Shown here: positions 11,090 to 28,451 of the stretch, piece after piece
How positions within the stretch are numbered: the first letter of the stretch is position 1
Layout of the letters: the number at the start of each line of letters is the position of its first letter
Assembly: GCF_014400405.1 (NCBI RefSeq)
Contig: NZ_CP060496.1
Coordinates: forward strand, 2,108,001 to 2,172,000
Length of the DNA stretch: 64,000 bases
Direction of reading: 5' to 3'
Origin: Brachybacterium sp. Z12
Lineage (GTDB): Bacteria > Actinomycetota > Actinomycetes > Actinomycetales > Dermabacteraceae
Position numbers and translations under genes: made by a program
The notes under the pieces: model-generated
Database searches by the model: none
What the model was told of the DNA's origin: nothing
What the model saw: only the letters and a program-made list of their open reading frames with translations

Positions 11090-13116
11090 ATGTCCGAGAC
11101 CACTGACCGCACGGGGCTGAGGGCCGGGATCGGCCGCATCCCGATCATGGCGGTGCAGCCCGTCGTCGACGGCGGGAGGTTCCCCGCACGCTGCGTCGAA
11201 GGCGAGACGGTGACGGTCAGCGCCAACGCCTTCCGCGAGGGGCACGATCTGATGGGCGTGCAGCTGGTGCTGATCGCGCCCGACGGCACCGAGCAGCGGC
11301 AGGCCCTGGATCTCGTCGAGCCCGGTCTGGACCGCTGGGAGACCACCATCCGTCCCGAGCGGACCGGACGCTGGAGCTTCCGGATCGAGGCGTTCTCCAC
11401 CCCCTACGACACCTGGGCTCACGTCGCCGAGGTGAAGATCCCCGCCGGGATCGACTCCGAGCTGGTCTGCGCCGAAGGCGCCCCTCGTGCTCGAGCGGGT
11501 GCTCGCCGAGATCGAAGACGGCTCCCGCCCCGCCGCCGACGGGCCCGTGGTCCGCGCCGCCCTGGCGAGCCTGCGCTCCCCGGGCTTCCCGTCGCCTCCC
11601 GCATCGCGCCCGCGCTCGCAGCAGATCTGCGAGGCATCCTCACAGAGCGCCCGCTGCGCGAGGGCGTGACCGTCTCCGGCCCGTACCGGCTCGTCGTGGA
11701 GCGGCAACGTGCGCTGTACGGCTCCTGGTACGAGTTCTTCCCCCGCTCCGAGGGTGCTGCCTTCGACCCCGAGCACGGCTGGACCTCCGGCACTTTCCGC
11801 ACCGCCGCCCGGTCCCTGGACCGGATCGCTGCGATGGGGTTCGACGTCGCCTACCTCACGCCGATCCATCCGATCGGCTCGACCTTCCGCAAGGGCCGCA
11901 ACAACAGCCTGGACCCGCAGCCCGGCGATCCCGGCTCCCCTATGCGATCGGCGCGGCGGAGGGAGGCCATGACGCGATCCATCCCGAGCTGGGCACGATG
12001 GAGGACTTCGATGCCTTCGTGGCCCGCGCGAAGGAGCTCGACCTCGAGGTCGCGATGGACCTCGCGCTGCAGTGCTCGCCGGACCATCCGTGGGTGAAGG
12101 AGCATCCCGAGTGGTTCGTGGTGCAGGCCGACGGCACCATCGCCTACGCGGAGAATCCCCCGAAGAAGTACCAGGACATCTACCCGCTGAGCTTCGACAC
12201 CGACTACGAGGGCTTGTACGCGGCGGTCCGCGACATGCTCGAGCTGTGGGTCGCGCACGGCGTGACGCTGTTCCGGGTCGACAACCCCCACACCAAGCCG
12301 GTGCGGTTCTGGGAGGAGCTGCTGGCCGAGTTCGCCGAGAAGCACCCCGAGGTGATCTTCCTGGCGGAGGCCTTCACCCGGCCCACGATGATGCACACCC
12401 TGGGCAAGATCGGCTACCACCAGAGCTACACCTACTTCACCTGGCGCGAGAGCGCGGCGGAGCTGCGGGAGTATCTGGAGGAGCTCGTCGAAGCCGCGCC
12501 GTACATGCGGCCGAGCTTCTGGCCCACCACGCACGACATCCTCACGCCCTATATGAGCTCGGGCGGCCGCAACGCCTTCGTGCTGCGGGCGATACTCGCC
12601 GCCACCCTGGTCCCCACCTGGGGCATCTACAACGGCTACGAGCTGGTCGAGGACGTCCCGCGCCCCGGGGCGCAGGAGCAGATCGACAACGAGAAGTACG
12701 AGTTCAAGCCTCGTGACCACGCCGGGGCGCTCGCCCGGGGCGAGAGCCTCGAACCGCTGCTGGGGACCCTGAACCGGATCCGTCGCGAGCATCCCGCGCT
12801 GCAGACCCTCACCACGATCCGCTTCCACGAGGCCGAGGACGAGCAGGTGCTGGTCTTCTCCAAACATCTCGACGCCGCCGCGAGCGGCACCGGGGCCCCG
12901 GACACCGTGCTGGTGGTCTCGCTGACCGCGCACGACCGCGGCGCCTCGACCACCCTGCACCTGGATCTCGATGCGCTCGGCGTGGGCGAGTCCTTCGAGG
13001 TCGAGGATCTGCTGACCGGCGAACGGTTCCGCTGGGACCGCGATCCCTACGTGATCCTCAGCGCGGTCGACAGGCCCGCACACATCCTGCGCATCATCCA
13101 CCCCGAGGAGACCTGA
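11090..13116 (+). CDS. glgE: Alpha-1,4-glucan:maltose-1-phosphate maltosyltransferase GlgE, three frameshifts
   Basis: Extends alpha-glucans from maltose-1-phosphate. 675 residues after repair, matching the family. An N-terminal beta domain (RIPIMAVQPVVDGG) is followed by the GH13_3 barrel. The nucleophile region is FRVDNPHTKPV and the acid/base is in IFLAEAFTRP. Start ATG 11090 has AGGAGAG upstream. One extra C is likely at 11481-11484 (expected EGALVLERV), one G is missing at 11582-11584 and one C at 11937-11940. The stop is two bases from the glgB ATG, so the pair is coupled. No gene for making maltose-1-phosphate (treS/mak or glgM) is in the window. Confidence 0.92.
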
Positions 13117-13117
13117 G

Positions 13118-15393
<2,276 letters not shown>

Positions 15394-15417
15394 GCGCTCC
15401 TCCCCCGTCCGCGAACA

Positions 15418-15459
15418 CATGAGCGCGCGGCGTCCGCAGGTGGACGCCGCGCGCTCATG
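15418..15459. terminator. Bidirectional hairpin between glgB and the thioredoxin/TPR gene
   Basis: A perfect 18-bp stem: left arm 15418-15435, right arm 15442-15459, six-base loop GCAGGT. It lies between convergent genes. No T-tract follows on either side, as is common in high-GC actinobacteria. Confidence 0.75.
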
Positions 15460-15522
15460 CTCTGTCAGCGTGCGGAGGCGGGCATCGGCCCGGCCTGGTC
15501 GGAAGTCAGAACAGGTCTGAAG

Positions 15523-16425
15523 TCAGAACAGGAGATTCGCCAGGCGCTTGCGGGCCGGGGCGACGCGTGGGTCGGCCGGGCCGGCGACCTCGAAGAGGTC
15601 CAGCAGCCGTGCCCGCACCGCGTCCTTGGTCTCCTGGTCGGCGCCGCGCAGCAGGTCCAGGAGACGGGCGAAGGCGTCGTCGACGTGGCCGCCGAGCATG
15701 TCGAGGTCGGCGACCAACAGCTGGGCGTCGAGATCGTCGGGGCGCTGCGCGGCGGCATCACGGGAGGCGGCGAGCTCAGCATCCTGCGTGCGTCGCATGA
15801 GGTTCACGGTCGCCAGCCCCGCCTTCGCCTCGGCATCGGCGGGCGCCTCCTGCAGCTGCTTCTCGTACGCAGCGACGGCGGCATCGAGATCGCCCGTCTC
15901 GATCGCCGCGTACGCCTCGGCGATCAGCGGCGGCAGCGGCTCCTCGGGCGGAGCCTGCTGCTCGCCCTCACCGCCGACGACCTCCATGCCCTGCTGACGC
16001 GCCACCTCGAGCACCTGGGTGACGAGGCTCTCGATCTCGGCGTCGGGCAGGACGGACTGCACGATCGGCTGGATCTGCCCCTGGATCAGAAGCAGCAGGG
16101 TGGGCAGCTGCTGGACGCGCAGGGCGGTGGCGACCCGCTGCTGGGTGTCGGCGTCGACGATCGCGAGGCGGAGCGCCCCGCTCTGCGCGTCGACGGCGCG
16201 GCGCAGCGAGGCGAGGAACTGCTCGCCCTCGGTCACACGGGCGCTGGTGACCAGCAGCAGGGTGGGGACCTGCTGGGAGTCGGCGATCAGCTGCTCGAGG
16301 CCCTGCTCGGTGACGGCGACCTCGTGCGCGGACGGGGTGCCGGAGCCGACTGGGGCACCCGCGGCAGGACCGCCGGCGGGCTGCTTCAGGGCGGCCAGAT
16401 CGATGATTCCGTACGGATCGGTCAC
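15523..16425 (-). CDS. Thioredoxin-fold / TPR co-chaperone-like protein (CnoX/YbbN type)
   Basis: 300 residues, intact. An N-terminal thioredoxin-like domain (about 40-145) contains LPTLLLLIQGQ and LRRAVDAQ but no CxxC redox motif, so it is probably not an oxidoreductase. The C-terminal half is TPR helices (AAIETGDLDAAVAAYEKQL, then a region around LDMLGGHVDDAFARLLDLL). This layout matches the tetratricopeptide thioredoxin family that in Escherichia coli includes CnoX. Start GTG 16425 is supported by GAAGGAG eight bases upstream. Monocistronic-looking; convergent with glgB. Confidence 0.8.
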   Translation of the reverse strand: MTDPYGIIDLAALKQPAGGPAAGAPVGSGTPSAHEVAVTEQGLEQLIADSQQVPTLLLVTSARVTEGEQFLASLRRAVDAQSGALRLAIVDADTQQRVATALRVQQLPTLLLLIQGQIQPIVQSVLPDAEIESLVTQVLEVARQQGMEVVGGEGEQQAPPEEPLPPLIAEAYAAIETGDLDAAVAAYEKQLQEAPADAEAKAGLATVNLMRRTQDAELAASRDAAAQRPDDLDAQLLVADLDMLGGHVDDAFARLLDLLRGADQETKDAVRARLLDLFEVAGPADPRVAPARKRLANLLF

Positions 16426-16498
16426 AGGTGAACTCCTTCGATGACTGCGGGACGTGCTCAGTCTAAGGAGTCGGGCCGAGGATGCGCTGAGCCGGTCC

Positions 16499-17547
16499 TC
16501 ACTCGCCGCTGGCGTCCAGCGCCGTCTGCGTGGCGCCGATCGGCTGGACCTGGCCCCCGACATCCTTCGCCGGGATGTAGAGCGCGATGTGCGTTCCGAA
16601 GGTGCGGACGTACTCGGAGGTGAACTCCTTCTTCCCGATCACCTTGGTGTACTTGTTGTCCTCCGCGTAGCGCGCATGGTGGCGCCGTCCTTGATGGAGA
16701 CCTTGCGGCTGGAACGCAGCGTGGCCATCACGAGCGCACCGCCGTCGTCCGTGCGCAGACCGGCGAATTCGCTGTCGTCGACCGTGTAGGTCTCGCGCAC
16801 AGTCGCGGCCTCATCCCACTCGACTCCCGCGTTGAGCTCCGTGCGCTCGGTCTGGATCCGCTCATGGGTGCCGGTCTGGAAGGGGTTCGGGGCGAGCAGA
16901 TCGTCCGGATCGGAGGCGTCGCCATCGGTGAGCACCTTCGCGTACAGCGCGAGCGCCTCGGCGGGGGTCATCACCAGCCCGTCGCTCTCGACGGTCACCT
17001 GCTCCGCGCCGACGAGCTCGTGGGCGACCATCGGCATCTCGATGCCCACGGCCTGCTGCGCCCAGCCCCAGGACGTGTAGGGCGTCTTCGCATCGCTCTG
17101 CTGGAGGGCGAGGAAGTAAGGCACCCCGCCCTCGTCCACGGTGTCCTCGACCAGGGCGATCGCGTTGCGCGCGGGAACTCCTCGGAGACCGACGTCATGG
17201 AGACGATCAGCTCGGCTCCGGGGGTCTTGAGATCCTCCGCCCACTCCTCTGCCTTCTCGATCATCGCGTAGGCGGAGGTGCGGAATTCTGCGGCGGAGCC
17301 GCTCACGCGGGGAGAGCTTCTCCGCGTCGCGGGCTTCATCGGCCGCTGCGACAGCGGCGTTCACCTCGGGCACGATCGCGGAGAACTGCTCGGAGGTCTG
17401 CACAGGGGTCGGAGCGTCGAGCGCCTTGCCCTGCGGCGGGGCGGGCGGCGGCTCCGGCTCGGAGCTGCAGGCGGCGAGGACGCCGCTCGTGACGAGCGTG
17501 CCGGCTCCCAGGAGGAGCCCGCGGCGGCCGAGTGGTCCGCTCTTCAT
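16499..17547 (-). CDS. Tat-type lipoprotein of unknown function, three frameshifts
   Basis: 349 residues after repair. The N-terminus MKSGPLGRRGLLLGAG has a twin-arginine motif and ends in a lipobox LAACSS, so it is probably exported folded and lipid-anchored. I chose ATG 17547 because GGAAGGA is just upstream; an earlier ATG at 17592 overlaps the previous stop. Apparent indels: one extra C at 17311-17314, a missing C (minus strand) near 17173-17175 and a missing G near 16670. The mature part is mixed alpha/beta with no motif I recognise. It lies directly downstream of the membrane protein at 17589-18607. Confidence 0.6.
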
Positions 17548-17588
17548 GATGGTGTCCTTCCGCGCCGCGCGGCGCAGGTCGTGGCGGG

Positions 17589-18607
17589 TCATCGGCGTTC
17601 CTCATCGTTCCCGAAGAGACGGACCGGTCCGCCCGCATCCTCATCGGGCTCGTCCTCGGGGGCGCTCTCCTGCTCGGCGCCGGCCTCGTGCGCCGTTCCC
17701 TCGTCGAGGGCGGGCTCCTCCGCGTCCGCTTCGGAGGCGGTCTGCTCGCCGAACGACCAGACGTTCTCCTCCCGCTCCGGCGGCCCGGCCGGGGTGGACA
17801 GTCCGTCGAGGTCGTCCTGGGCCGGAGCCGGCTCCTGCATGTCGGCGGCCGTGGCGCCCACGGGCTCGGCCCCGGTCTCGAGCTCGGTGTCGGTGTCGGT
17901 GTCGGTGACAGCGAAGGCGCCGGCCGGCTGGGGTGCGGGCTCGTGCTGGGCGTCCGTCTCCAGGCTGTCCTCGTCCTCGTCGTGTCGACGGCCGCCGAGG
18001 GAGACCACCAGCAGCACCAGCCCGATGACCGCGATCGCGGCACCGCCCGCATAGGCGAAGGGGACCCATTCGTTCTCGGCATCGACCGGCCAGGTGATCG
18101 AGATCGAGTCCGCACCGGGCTCGGTGCCGTCGGTGACGATCAGAATCGCGCGGTAGGGCTGGGCGTTGTCACCATGCTCCCCGCCCGGAACTCCGAGACG
18201 TCGAGACGGTAGGGGCTGGGCTGCGTCTCGACGGAGCGCCACAGGTCCGAAGAGGTGGGCGAGGCCAGCTCCTCAGCGCCATCGGGGTTGACCTCCTGCG
18301 TGCTGAGGGTGGTCCAGTCGCTGGCGCCGGTGATCCGGGTGTGCCGCACGTCCTCGAGGTAGGCGTCGATGTCACCGTTCGCCGCGGTGATCACGGAGAC
18401 GTCGGAGGCGCCCTCGATGACGACCTCTCCCTCTTCAGCGCCCACGTAGAGCACTCCCGGGTCGATGACCACAGCGGAGCCGGGATCGGCGAGGTCGACC
18501 GCGGCCGTGGTCTCGGTCTCGGGAGCCCAGGTGGTCTCACCCAGGCGGCCCAGCACGAGTCCGATGACTCCGATCAGGACCAGCAGGACTGCCAGCGGTC
18601 GTTGCAC
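17589..18607 (-). CDS. Two-helix membrane protein with extracellular domain and acidic tail, one frameshift
   Basis: 339 residues after repair; family not recognised. An N-terminal membrane helix (about 4-22) is followed by an extracellular domain of about 160 residues. A second helix (around AGGAAIAVIGLVLLVVSLGG) leads to a cytoplasmic tail of about 120 acidic residues with a TDTDTDTE run. A G5 run is read as four at 18179-18182. Starts with GTG at 18607. It precedes the Tat lipoprotein at close spacing, so the two may form one envelope unit. Confidence 0.6.
17885..17907. repeat. Hexanucleotide tandem repeat CGGTGT
   Basis: Three full CGGTGT units and a partial fourth, coding for alternating Thr-Asp in the cytoplasmic tail of the membrane protein. 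It could vary in length by slippage without changing frame. Confidence 0.7.
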
Positions 18608-18802
18608 GGTAGGAAGCTCCTTCAGGGGGCCCGGGCTCGACCCGGACGTGCGGACCTGCCCACGATACGAGCGACTCCGGTTCCAGAACAGTGCCGAGTG
18701 AGCATCTGCACCTGGGTAAAGCGCTTCTCATGAACGCCTCATCGTCCTCTCATCCCGCAGCCCGGGACAGCCCCAGCGGGCCCGGTGCCGTACCCTGGCC
18801 TG

Positions 18803-19510
18803 GTGCGTCTCGTCGTTGCCCGTTGCTCTGTCGACTACACCGGTCGGCTCACCGCCCATCTCCCGCTGGCCCCTCGGCTGCTGATCATCAAAGCCGACGG
18901 CAGCGTGCTCATCCATTCCGATGGTGGCAGCTACAAGCCCCTGAACTGGATGACCCCTCCGTGCACGCTGTCGACCTCGCGTCGCAGTGATGACGAGGCC
19001 GCGGCCGATCCCGAAGGAGACTGGATCGAGCAGTGGGATGTGGTCCATGACAAGTCCGGGGACCGCCTGCGGGTGCGCCTGCACGAGGTCTTCGAGGACT
19101 CCTCCCATGAGCTCGGCGTGGATCCCGGCCTGCAGAAGGACGGGGTCGAAGCGCATCTCCAGGCGCTGCTCGCGGACAACATCGAGACCCTGGGCGACGG
19201 CTGGTCCCTGGTGCGGCGCGAGTACTTCACCGCCATCGGGCCCGTGGACATCCTCGCCCGGGACGAAGAGGGCGGATCGGTCGCGATCGAGATCAAGCGC
19301 CGCGGGGAGATCGACGGCGTCGAGCAGCTGACCCGCTATCTCGAGCTCCTCAACCGGGACCCGCTGCTGGCACCCGTGCGGGGGATCTTCGCCGCCCAGG
19401 CCATCAAGCCGCAGGCGCGCGTGCTCGCGAAAGACCGCGGCATCGACTGCGTGACGCTGGACTACGACGCCCTGCGCGGCATCGACGACGCCGAGTCCCG
19501 CCTGTTCTGA
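18803..19510 (+). CDS. nucS: Endonuclease NucS / EndoMS (mismatch-specific)
   Basis: Cuts mismatched DNA and replaces MutS/MutL mismatch repair in most Actinobacteria. 235 residues, intact. The N-terminal beta domain contains [19 protein letters not shown]. The C-terminal nuclease domain has Asp in GPVDILARD (about 149) and the E-x-K pair in [11 protein letters not shown] (about 163 and 165). I chose GTG 18803 because the protein then begins [16 protein letters not shown], as in the family. Located close to the ATP synthase operon, its usual actinobacterial neighbourhood. Confidence 0.95.
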   Translation: MRLVVARCSVDYTGRLTAHLPLAPRLLIIKADGSVLIHSDGGSYKPLNWMTPPCTLSTSRRSDDEAAADPEGDWIEQWDVVHDKSGDRLRVRLHEVFEDSSHELGVDPGLQKDGVEAHLQALLADNIETLGDGWSLVRREYFTAIGPVDILARDEEGGSVAIEIKRRGEIDGVEQLTRYLELLNRDPLLAPVRGIFAAQAIKPQARVLAKDRGIDCVTLDYDALRGIDDAESRLF

Positions 19511-19554
19511 CCACTCCGCCGGCCCCGGCGGCCCTCGCGTGACCAGGAGAGACC

Positions 19555-20784
19555 ATGAGCCCCGCCGAGCCCTTCCGCTCCCCCGCCCCCACCGCTGACC
19601 TGGCGCTGCGCGGCAGCGCTGTGCTCGAGCAGGGACTGGTCCCCGACGCGCTCCTGCTCATCAGCGGCGAGGACATCATCTGGGCAGGGCCGGCCTCGCA
19701 GGCGCCGCCCCATCAGGCCGACGAGCTGATCTCCCATGACGGCATGATCCTCCCGGGCCTGGTGGACCTGCACTGCCACGGAGGCGGCGGAGCCTCGTTC
19801 CCCGACGCGACCGGCACCGAGGACATGCTCACCGCGGTCGCGGAGCACCGCCGCCACGGCACCACCAGCCTGGTCGCCTCCCTGGTCACCGCCGACGCCG
19901 CGACGCTGCGCTCCCGCGTGGCGGACCTCGCACAGCTCGCGGCCGACGGAGAGATCGCCGCGATCCATCTCGAAGGGCCGTTCATCTCCGTGGAGCGACG
20001 GGGCGCCCAGAACCCCGAGCACATCACCGGCGGTGACGCCGACTTCGTGCGCGAGCTCGCTGAGCTGGCCGGAGGCGCTCTGGCCACGATGACGGTGGCC
20101 CCCGAGGCCGAGGACGCCGACGCCGTGATCGAGGCTCTCGCCGAGGTCGGGGCGCTGCCGTCCCTCGGCCACACCGACGGCAGCAGCTCGCAGATGACCC
20201 ATGCGGTGGAGCTGTCCGTCGCCGAGCTGCGGCGGGAGCGCGGCCGGTCCGCCCTACCCACCGCGACCCACCTGTTCAACGGGATGCGACCGATCCATCA
20301 CCGTGACCCGGGGCCAGCGCTCGCCGCGCTGGACGCCGCGGCCCGCGGTGACCTGGTGGTCGAGGTGATCGCGGACGGCGTCCATCTCGATGCCCGCACC
20401 GTCGCGCACGTCTTCGCCCTCGCGGCCGAGGAGAACGTAGTGCTGGTGACCGACGCGATGGCCGCCGCGGGGATGCCCGACGGCCAGTACCGGCTCGGAG
20501 CTCTCGACGTCACGGTGGACGCAGGGGTGGCGACGCTCACCGGCGCCGCCGCGATCGCCGGGGGCACCGCGCACCTGCTGGACGTGGTCCGCTTCGCGGT
20601 CACCGAGGCGGGAGTGGACCTGGTCCGTGCGGTGCGTGCCGCCTCCTCGGTCCCGGCTGCGGTGCTGGGCATGGAGGACCGGATCGGATCGCTCGCCGCA
20701 GGGCGGCGCGCAGATGTGGTGCTCGTCGATGCGCAGCTCGCCGCGGTGCGCGTGCTGCGGGCGGGAGCACCGGTTACGGTCTGA
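19555..20784 (+). CDS. nagA: N-acetylglucosamine-6-phosphate deacetylase
   Basis: Removes acetate from GlcNAc-6-phosphate for amino-sugar and cell-wall recycling. 409 residues, intact. An amidohydrolase barrel with LPGLVDLHCHGGGG (metal histidines), HLEGPF (metal glutamate), a SLGHTDG histidine, ATHLFNGMRP and LVTDAMAAAG (catalytic Asp). ATG 19555 follows AGGAGAGACC. It is 44 bp after nucS and co-directional; no nagB or sugar transporter is adjacent. Confidence 0.95.
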   Translation: MSPAEPFRSPAPTADLALRGSAVLEQGLVPDALLLISGEDIIWAGPASQAPPHQADELISHDGMILPGLVDLHCHGGGGASFPDATGTEDMLTAVAEHRRHGTTSLVASLVTADAATLRSRVADLAQLAADGEIAAIHLEGPFISVERRGAQNPEHITGGDADFVRELAELAGGALATMTVAPEAEDADAVIEALAEVGALPSLGHTDGSSSQMTHAVELSVAELRRERGRSALPTATHLFNGMRPIHHRDPGPALAALDAAARGDLVVEVIADGVHLDARTVAHVFALAAEENVVLVTDAMAAAGMPDGQYRLGALDVTVDAGVATLTGAAAIAGGTAHLLDVVRFAVTEAGVDLVRAVRAASSVPAAVLGMEDRIGSLAAGRRADVVLVDAQLAAVRVLRAGAPVTV

Positions 20785-20810
20785 CCAGGGTCCGTCCTGC
20801 CAGGCGGTCC

Positions 20811-21251
20811 TCAGTCGGCGTCGCCGAGCACCGTCCCGGTGGGCGCCGCCTCCAGCCAGGAGTTGAGCGCGGCCCCGGAGACCAGATCCACGATCGCACT
20901 GATCTCCCGCCCGCCCCGCAGGCTGAACTCGAGCAGGTAGCTGTCCTCCCCGCCCTCGACCTGGGCGGGCAACCGACGACGTGAGACGTCCACGAGGTCG
21001 ACGCGCCGGATCACCACCTCGGGTCGGACCCGCAGCGAGAACGCCCGAAACCAGCGCAGACGATCATTGCCGAACCGCATCAGCCCGTGCTGCCAGCTGG
21101 TTCCGCCCACCAGGCCGCGACGCTGCAGCGTGCATTCGAAGGCACCTCGTCGGCGGGAGACCACCAGCGGGCGGAGCACCAGGAGCAACGCCACCACGAC
21201 GAAGAGCATCCCGATCCCCAGGATGAGGATCGGGATGCTCAGGTCATTCAT
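20811..21251 (-). CDS. DUF2550 membrane-anchored protein
   Basis: 146 residues. One N-terminal membrane helix (about 6-27) is followed by a cytoplasmic beta-rich domain with RRGAFECTL, WQHGLMRFG and VEGGEDSYLLEFSL. This is the DUF2550 protein found immediately downstream of atpC in Actinobacteria. Its function is unknown. Separated from atpC by 15 bp and so probably the last gene of the atp operon. Confidence 0.85.
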   Translation of the reverse strand: MNDLSIPILILGIGMLFVVVALLLVLRPLVVSRRRGAFECTLQRRGLVGGTSWQHGLMRFGNDRLRWFRAFSLRVRPEVVIRRVDLVDVSRRRLPAQVEGGEDSYLLEFSLRGGREISAIVDLVSGAALNSWLEAAPTGTVLGDAD

Positions 21252-21266
21252 GGTCGCGCGTGCGGG

Positions 21267-23966
<2,700 letters not shown>

Positions 23967-24036
23967 GTCTCTCCTCGTGCGGCGTGGATGCGTCCTCGGC
24001 GGGAGCCGCCGCCCCGGAGGGCGGCGGCATCTCGCA

Positions 24037-25661
<1,625 letters not shown>

Positions 25662-25740
25662 CTGCTGCTTCGCTTCCTCTCGGTCTCCCCGTCACGGGGA
25701 TGGTCTGAACAATGCTGGGGACGCCGGGGCGTCGGGTGAG

Positions 25741-26556
25741 TCAGGCCACGAGCTGCGACCGGGCTCGCGAGAGCCGGGCCAGCACGGTGGCGTCATAGAG
25801 GTCGTCGCCGACCTGGATCCGAAGCCCACCCACGACGTCGGGGTCGACCTGGAGGTTCATCTGGACCTCTCGGCCGTAGATACCGGCCAGGACAGCACCG
25901 AGTCGGGCTTGCTGCGCCTCGTTGAGCGGAACTGCGCTCGAGACCGAGGCGAAGGCACGCCGACGACGATCGGAGGCGAAGCGAGCGAACTCCTCCACCC
26001 GCCGGGCCGGCTTGGTGTCGATGCGCCGTCCGACAGCCCGAGCCGCGAGCGCGACGCTGAGCCGGTGGACGCGGCCGTCCAGCAGAGTGCGCAGAATGAT
26101 CGCGCGCTGCGAGGGATCCTCCCGTGAGCCGTCGAGGGCGACGGTGAGCTCACCGCTGTCGTCGATCAGGTGGGAGACGTCGAACAGCTCCGCCTCGACC
26201 TGTTCGAGGACACCCTCGGACTGCGCCTGCTCCAGCAGGGCGGTGACGCCCAGCAGCTCGAGGGCATCGAGGATGTCCTCCTGCTCGGACCAGCGGCGTC
26301 GCATGATCTCGAGGCTCGCCTCGAGGGTCTGCGAACCGACACGGTCGGCGAACAGCGAGCGCACGGTGGCCTCCTTGACCTCGGCCGGGCGGCCGGGATC
26401 GGAGAGCGTGCGGACGAGCTGGTTGCTGGAGTCGATGGCGTCGGCCACCGAGAACAGCTCCTGGGCAGCGGGCTCCAGCGCAGTGCGGTCGCCGGCGAAG
26501 GCGGCCTCGGTCAGCCGGAGCACCTCGGCGAAGGAGGTGGAGGAGGTTCCTCGCAT
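25741..26556 (-). CDS. atpH: F0F1 ATP synthase subunit delta
   Basis: Peripheral-stalk subunit, 271 residues, the long form found in Actinobacteria. The N-terminal helical part includes ELFSVADAIDSSNQLVRTL, and the C-terminal part has DPDVVGGLRIQVGDDLYDAT. ATG 26556 is favoured by AAGGA spacing; GTG 26559 is possible. Intact, 9 bp after atpF. Confidence 0.92.
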   Translation of the reverse strand: MRGTSSTSFAEVLRLTEAAFAGDRTALEPAAQELFSVADAIDSSNQLVRTLSDPGRPAEVKEATVRSLFADRVGSQTLEASLEIMRRRWSEQEDILDALELLGVTALLEQAQSEGVLEQVEAELFDVSHLIDDSGELTVALDGSREDPSQRAIILRTLLDGRVHRLSVALAARAVGRRIDTKPARRVEEFARFASDRRRRAFASVSSAVPLNEAQQARLGAVLAGIYGREVQMNLQVDPDVVGGLRIQVGDDLYDATVLARLSRARSQLVA

Positions 26557-26565
26557 CACGGTTCC

Positions 26566-27110
26566 TTATCGGGTGGTGGTCTGGTTCGACTCGAGGTCGT
26601 CCAGGAACCGGTCGATCACTCGGCGTGAGCGCTCATCGTCGGTGAGGGACTCGCCGACGATCTTGGACGCCAGGTCGCTCGCGAGCGTCCCGACCTCCCC
26701 ACGCAGCTCGGTCGAGGCGGCGATCCGCTCGGCGCTCAGCTGCTGACGACCGGAGGCGAGCACACGCTCGTTCTCGCCCTCGGCACGGGTACGGGCCTCG
26801 TCGACGATCTTCTGACCGTCGGTGCGGGCCTTCTCGCGGATCGAAGCGGCTTCCTGCCGTGCGGCAGCGAGCTCCTGCTCCTGATCGCTCTTGAGCTGGT
26901 CCACCTGCTCCTGGACCTTCTCCGCGTTGCGGATGCCGCCCTCGATCTTCTCGGAGCGCTCGTCCAGCACGGCGTTCATGCGCGGGAGCACGAACTTCGT
27001 GAAGACAAGCACGAAGATCAGCAGGAAGATCGCCGACCAGACGATCTCCTGAGGGAGCGGGATGAGCAGCCGCCAACCGGGGACTTCTCCCCTGCTTCTG
27101 CCAGAATCAT
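26566..27110 (-). CDS. atpF: F0F1 ATP synthase subunit b, one frameshift
   Basis: Peripheral stalk, 181 residues after repair. The start MILAEAGEKS and membrane helix (EIVWSAIFLLIFVLVFTKFV) lie in one frame. The long charged coiled coil (about 50-165) is in another. A C5 run is read as four at 27079-27082. Without repair only the coiled coil appears as a gene. The ATG is 10 bp after the atpE stop. Confidence 0.92.
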
Positions 27111-27120
27111 CTGCTCTGCC

Positions 27121-27411
<291 letters not shown>

Positions 27412-27449
27412 TCAGGGACGGCGCACTGGCCGCCCGGTTGAGGCGGGGG

Positions 27450-28254
27450 TCAGTGTTCGTCGCTCGTGGCGAGCTGGATGTACACGGCGGTCAGCATCGT
27501 GAAGATGAAGGCCTGCAGCGCACCGACGAAGATCTCGAAGCCGTAGATGCCGATGGCCATCGCGCCGGCGAAGGGGCTGATCGCGATCAGCCAGTCGCCG
27601 GAGAACAGCAACGCGTGGGTCATGCCGATGAACACGACGATCATCATGTGGCCGGCGACCATGTTCGCGAGCAGTCGGATCGTGAGCGAGGCCCAGCGGA
27701 TCACGACGACCTGCAGCAGCTCGATCGGGATCAGCAGGATGTAGATCGGCCACGGGATCCCGGGGGCATCGTCTCGGACTTGAGATAGCCGAGGAAGCCG
27801 TGCTTCTTGATGCCTGCACCGACGTAGGTGACGAAGGTCCACAGCGCCAGCAGGAGCGGCAGGCCGATCACGGAGGTGCCGGCGAGGTTCAGGCCGGGGA
27901 TCACGCCGGCCAGGTTCATCGACAGGATGAAGAAGAACATCGTGATCAGCATCGGGGCGAAGCGCTTGCCATCCTTGAGGCCGAGCGTGTTCGCGATGAT
28001 GTTGTTGTTCACGAAGTCGATGACCAGCTCGATGACGCTCTGCACGCGGCCGGGGACCAGCTTGGCCCGCGAGGCGATGATGCACATGGCGATCAGCACG
28101 ACGGCGAGGACGATGAGTCGCACCAGCTGGACGCGGTTGAACTCGAACCAGGTCCCCTCGAAGAGGAGCGCTTCCGGGAAGAACTCCCCAGCGTGGGGAT
28201 ATGGAAGAAGGAGTCCTCTGCATAGAGTGCGGGACTGAGGTCTGCGGTGTTCAG
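27450..28254 (-). CDS. atpB: F0F1 ATP synthase subunit a, two frameshifts, start codon uncertain
   Basis: Proton channel subunit, about 268 residues. The conserved arginine is in SLTIRLLANMVAGH, and other conserved parts are NNNIIANTLGL and FFFILSMNLAGVIPG. A G5 run is read as four at 28186-28189 and a C6 run as five at 27762-27766. The restored N-terminus reads LYAEDSFFHIPTLGEFFPEA, but its frame has no ATG, GTG or TTG back to the upstream stop. I set the start at CTG 28254, which has GGGAG six bases upstream. Another sequencing error upstream is an equally good explanation. Confidence 0.88.
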
Positions 28255-28451
28255 CTCGATCTCCCAGGTTCGTTCGACCGTCGGGGACGGCCTGGATGGT
28301 CATGCCAGATCGAGCTCACTCGCGGTGCGGCCACCGTGCGTACGGCGATGGACGACGCCATGGCGTTCCCGGGTGGTCGATCAGCGCTCGTCTCACTCAC
28401 GGTTATGTGCCGTGATCAGCGGTCGAGCGCCTCCGGAAGCATAACAGAGAC

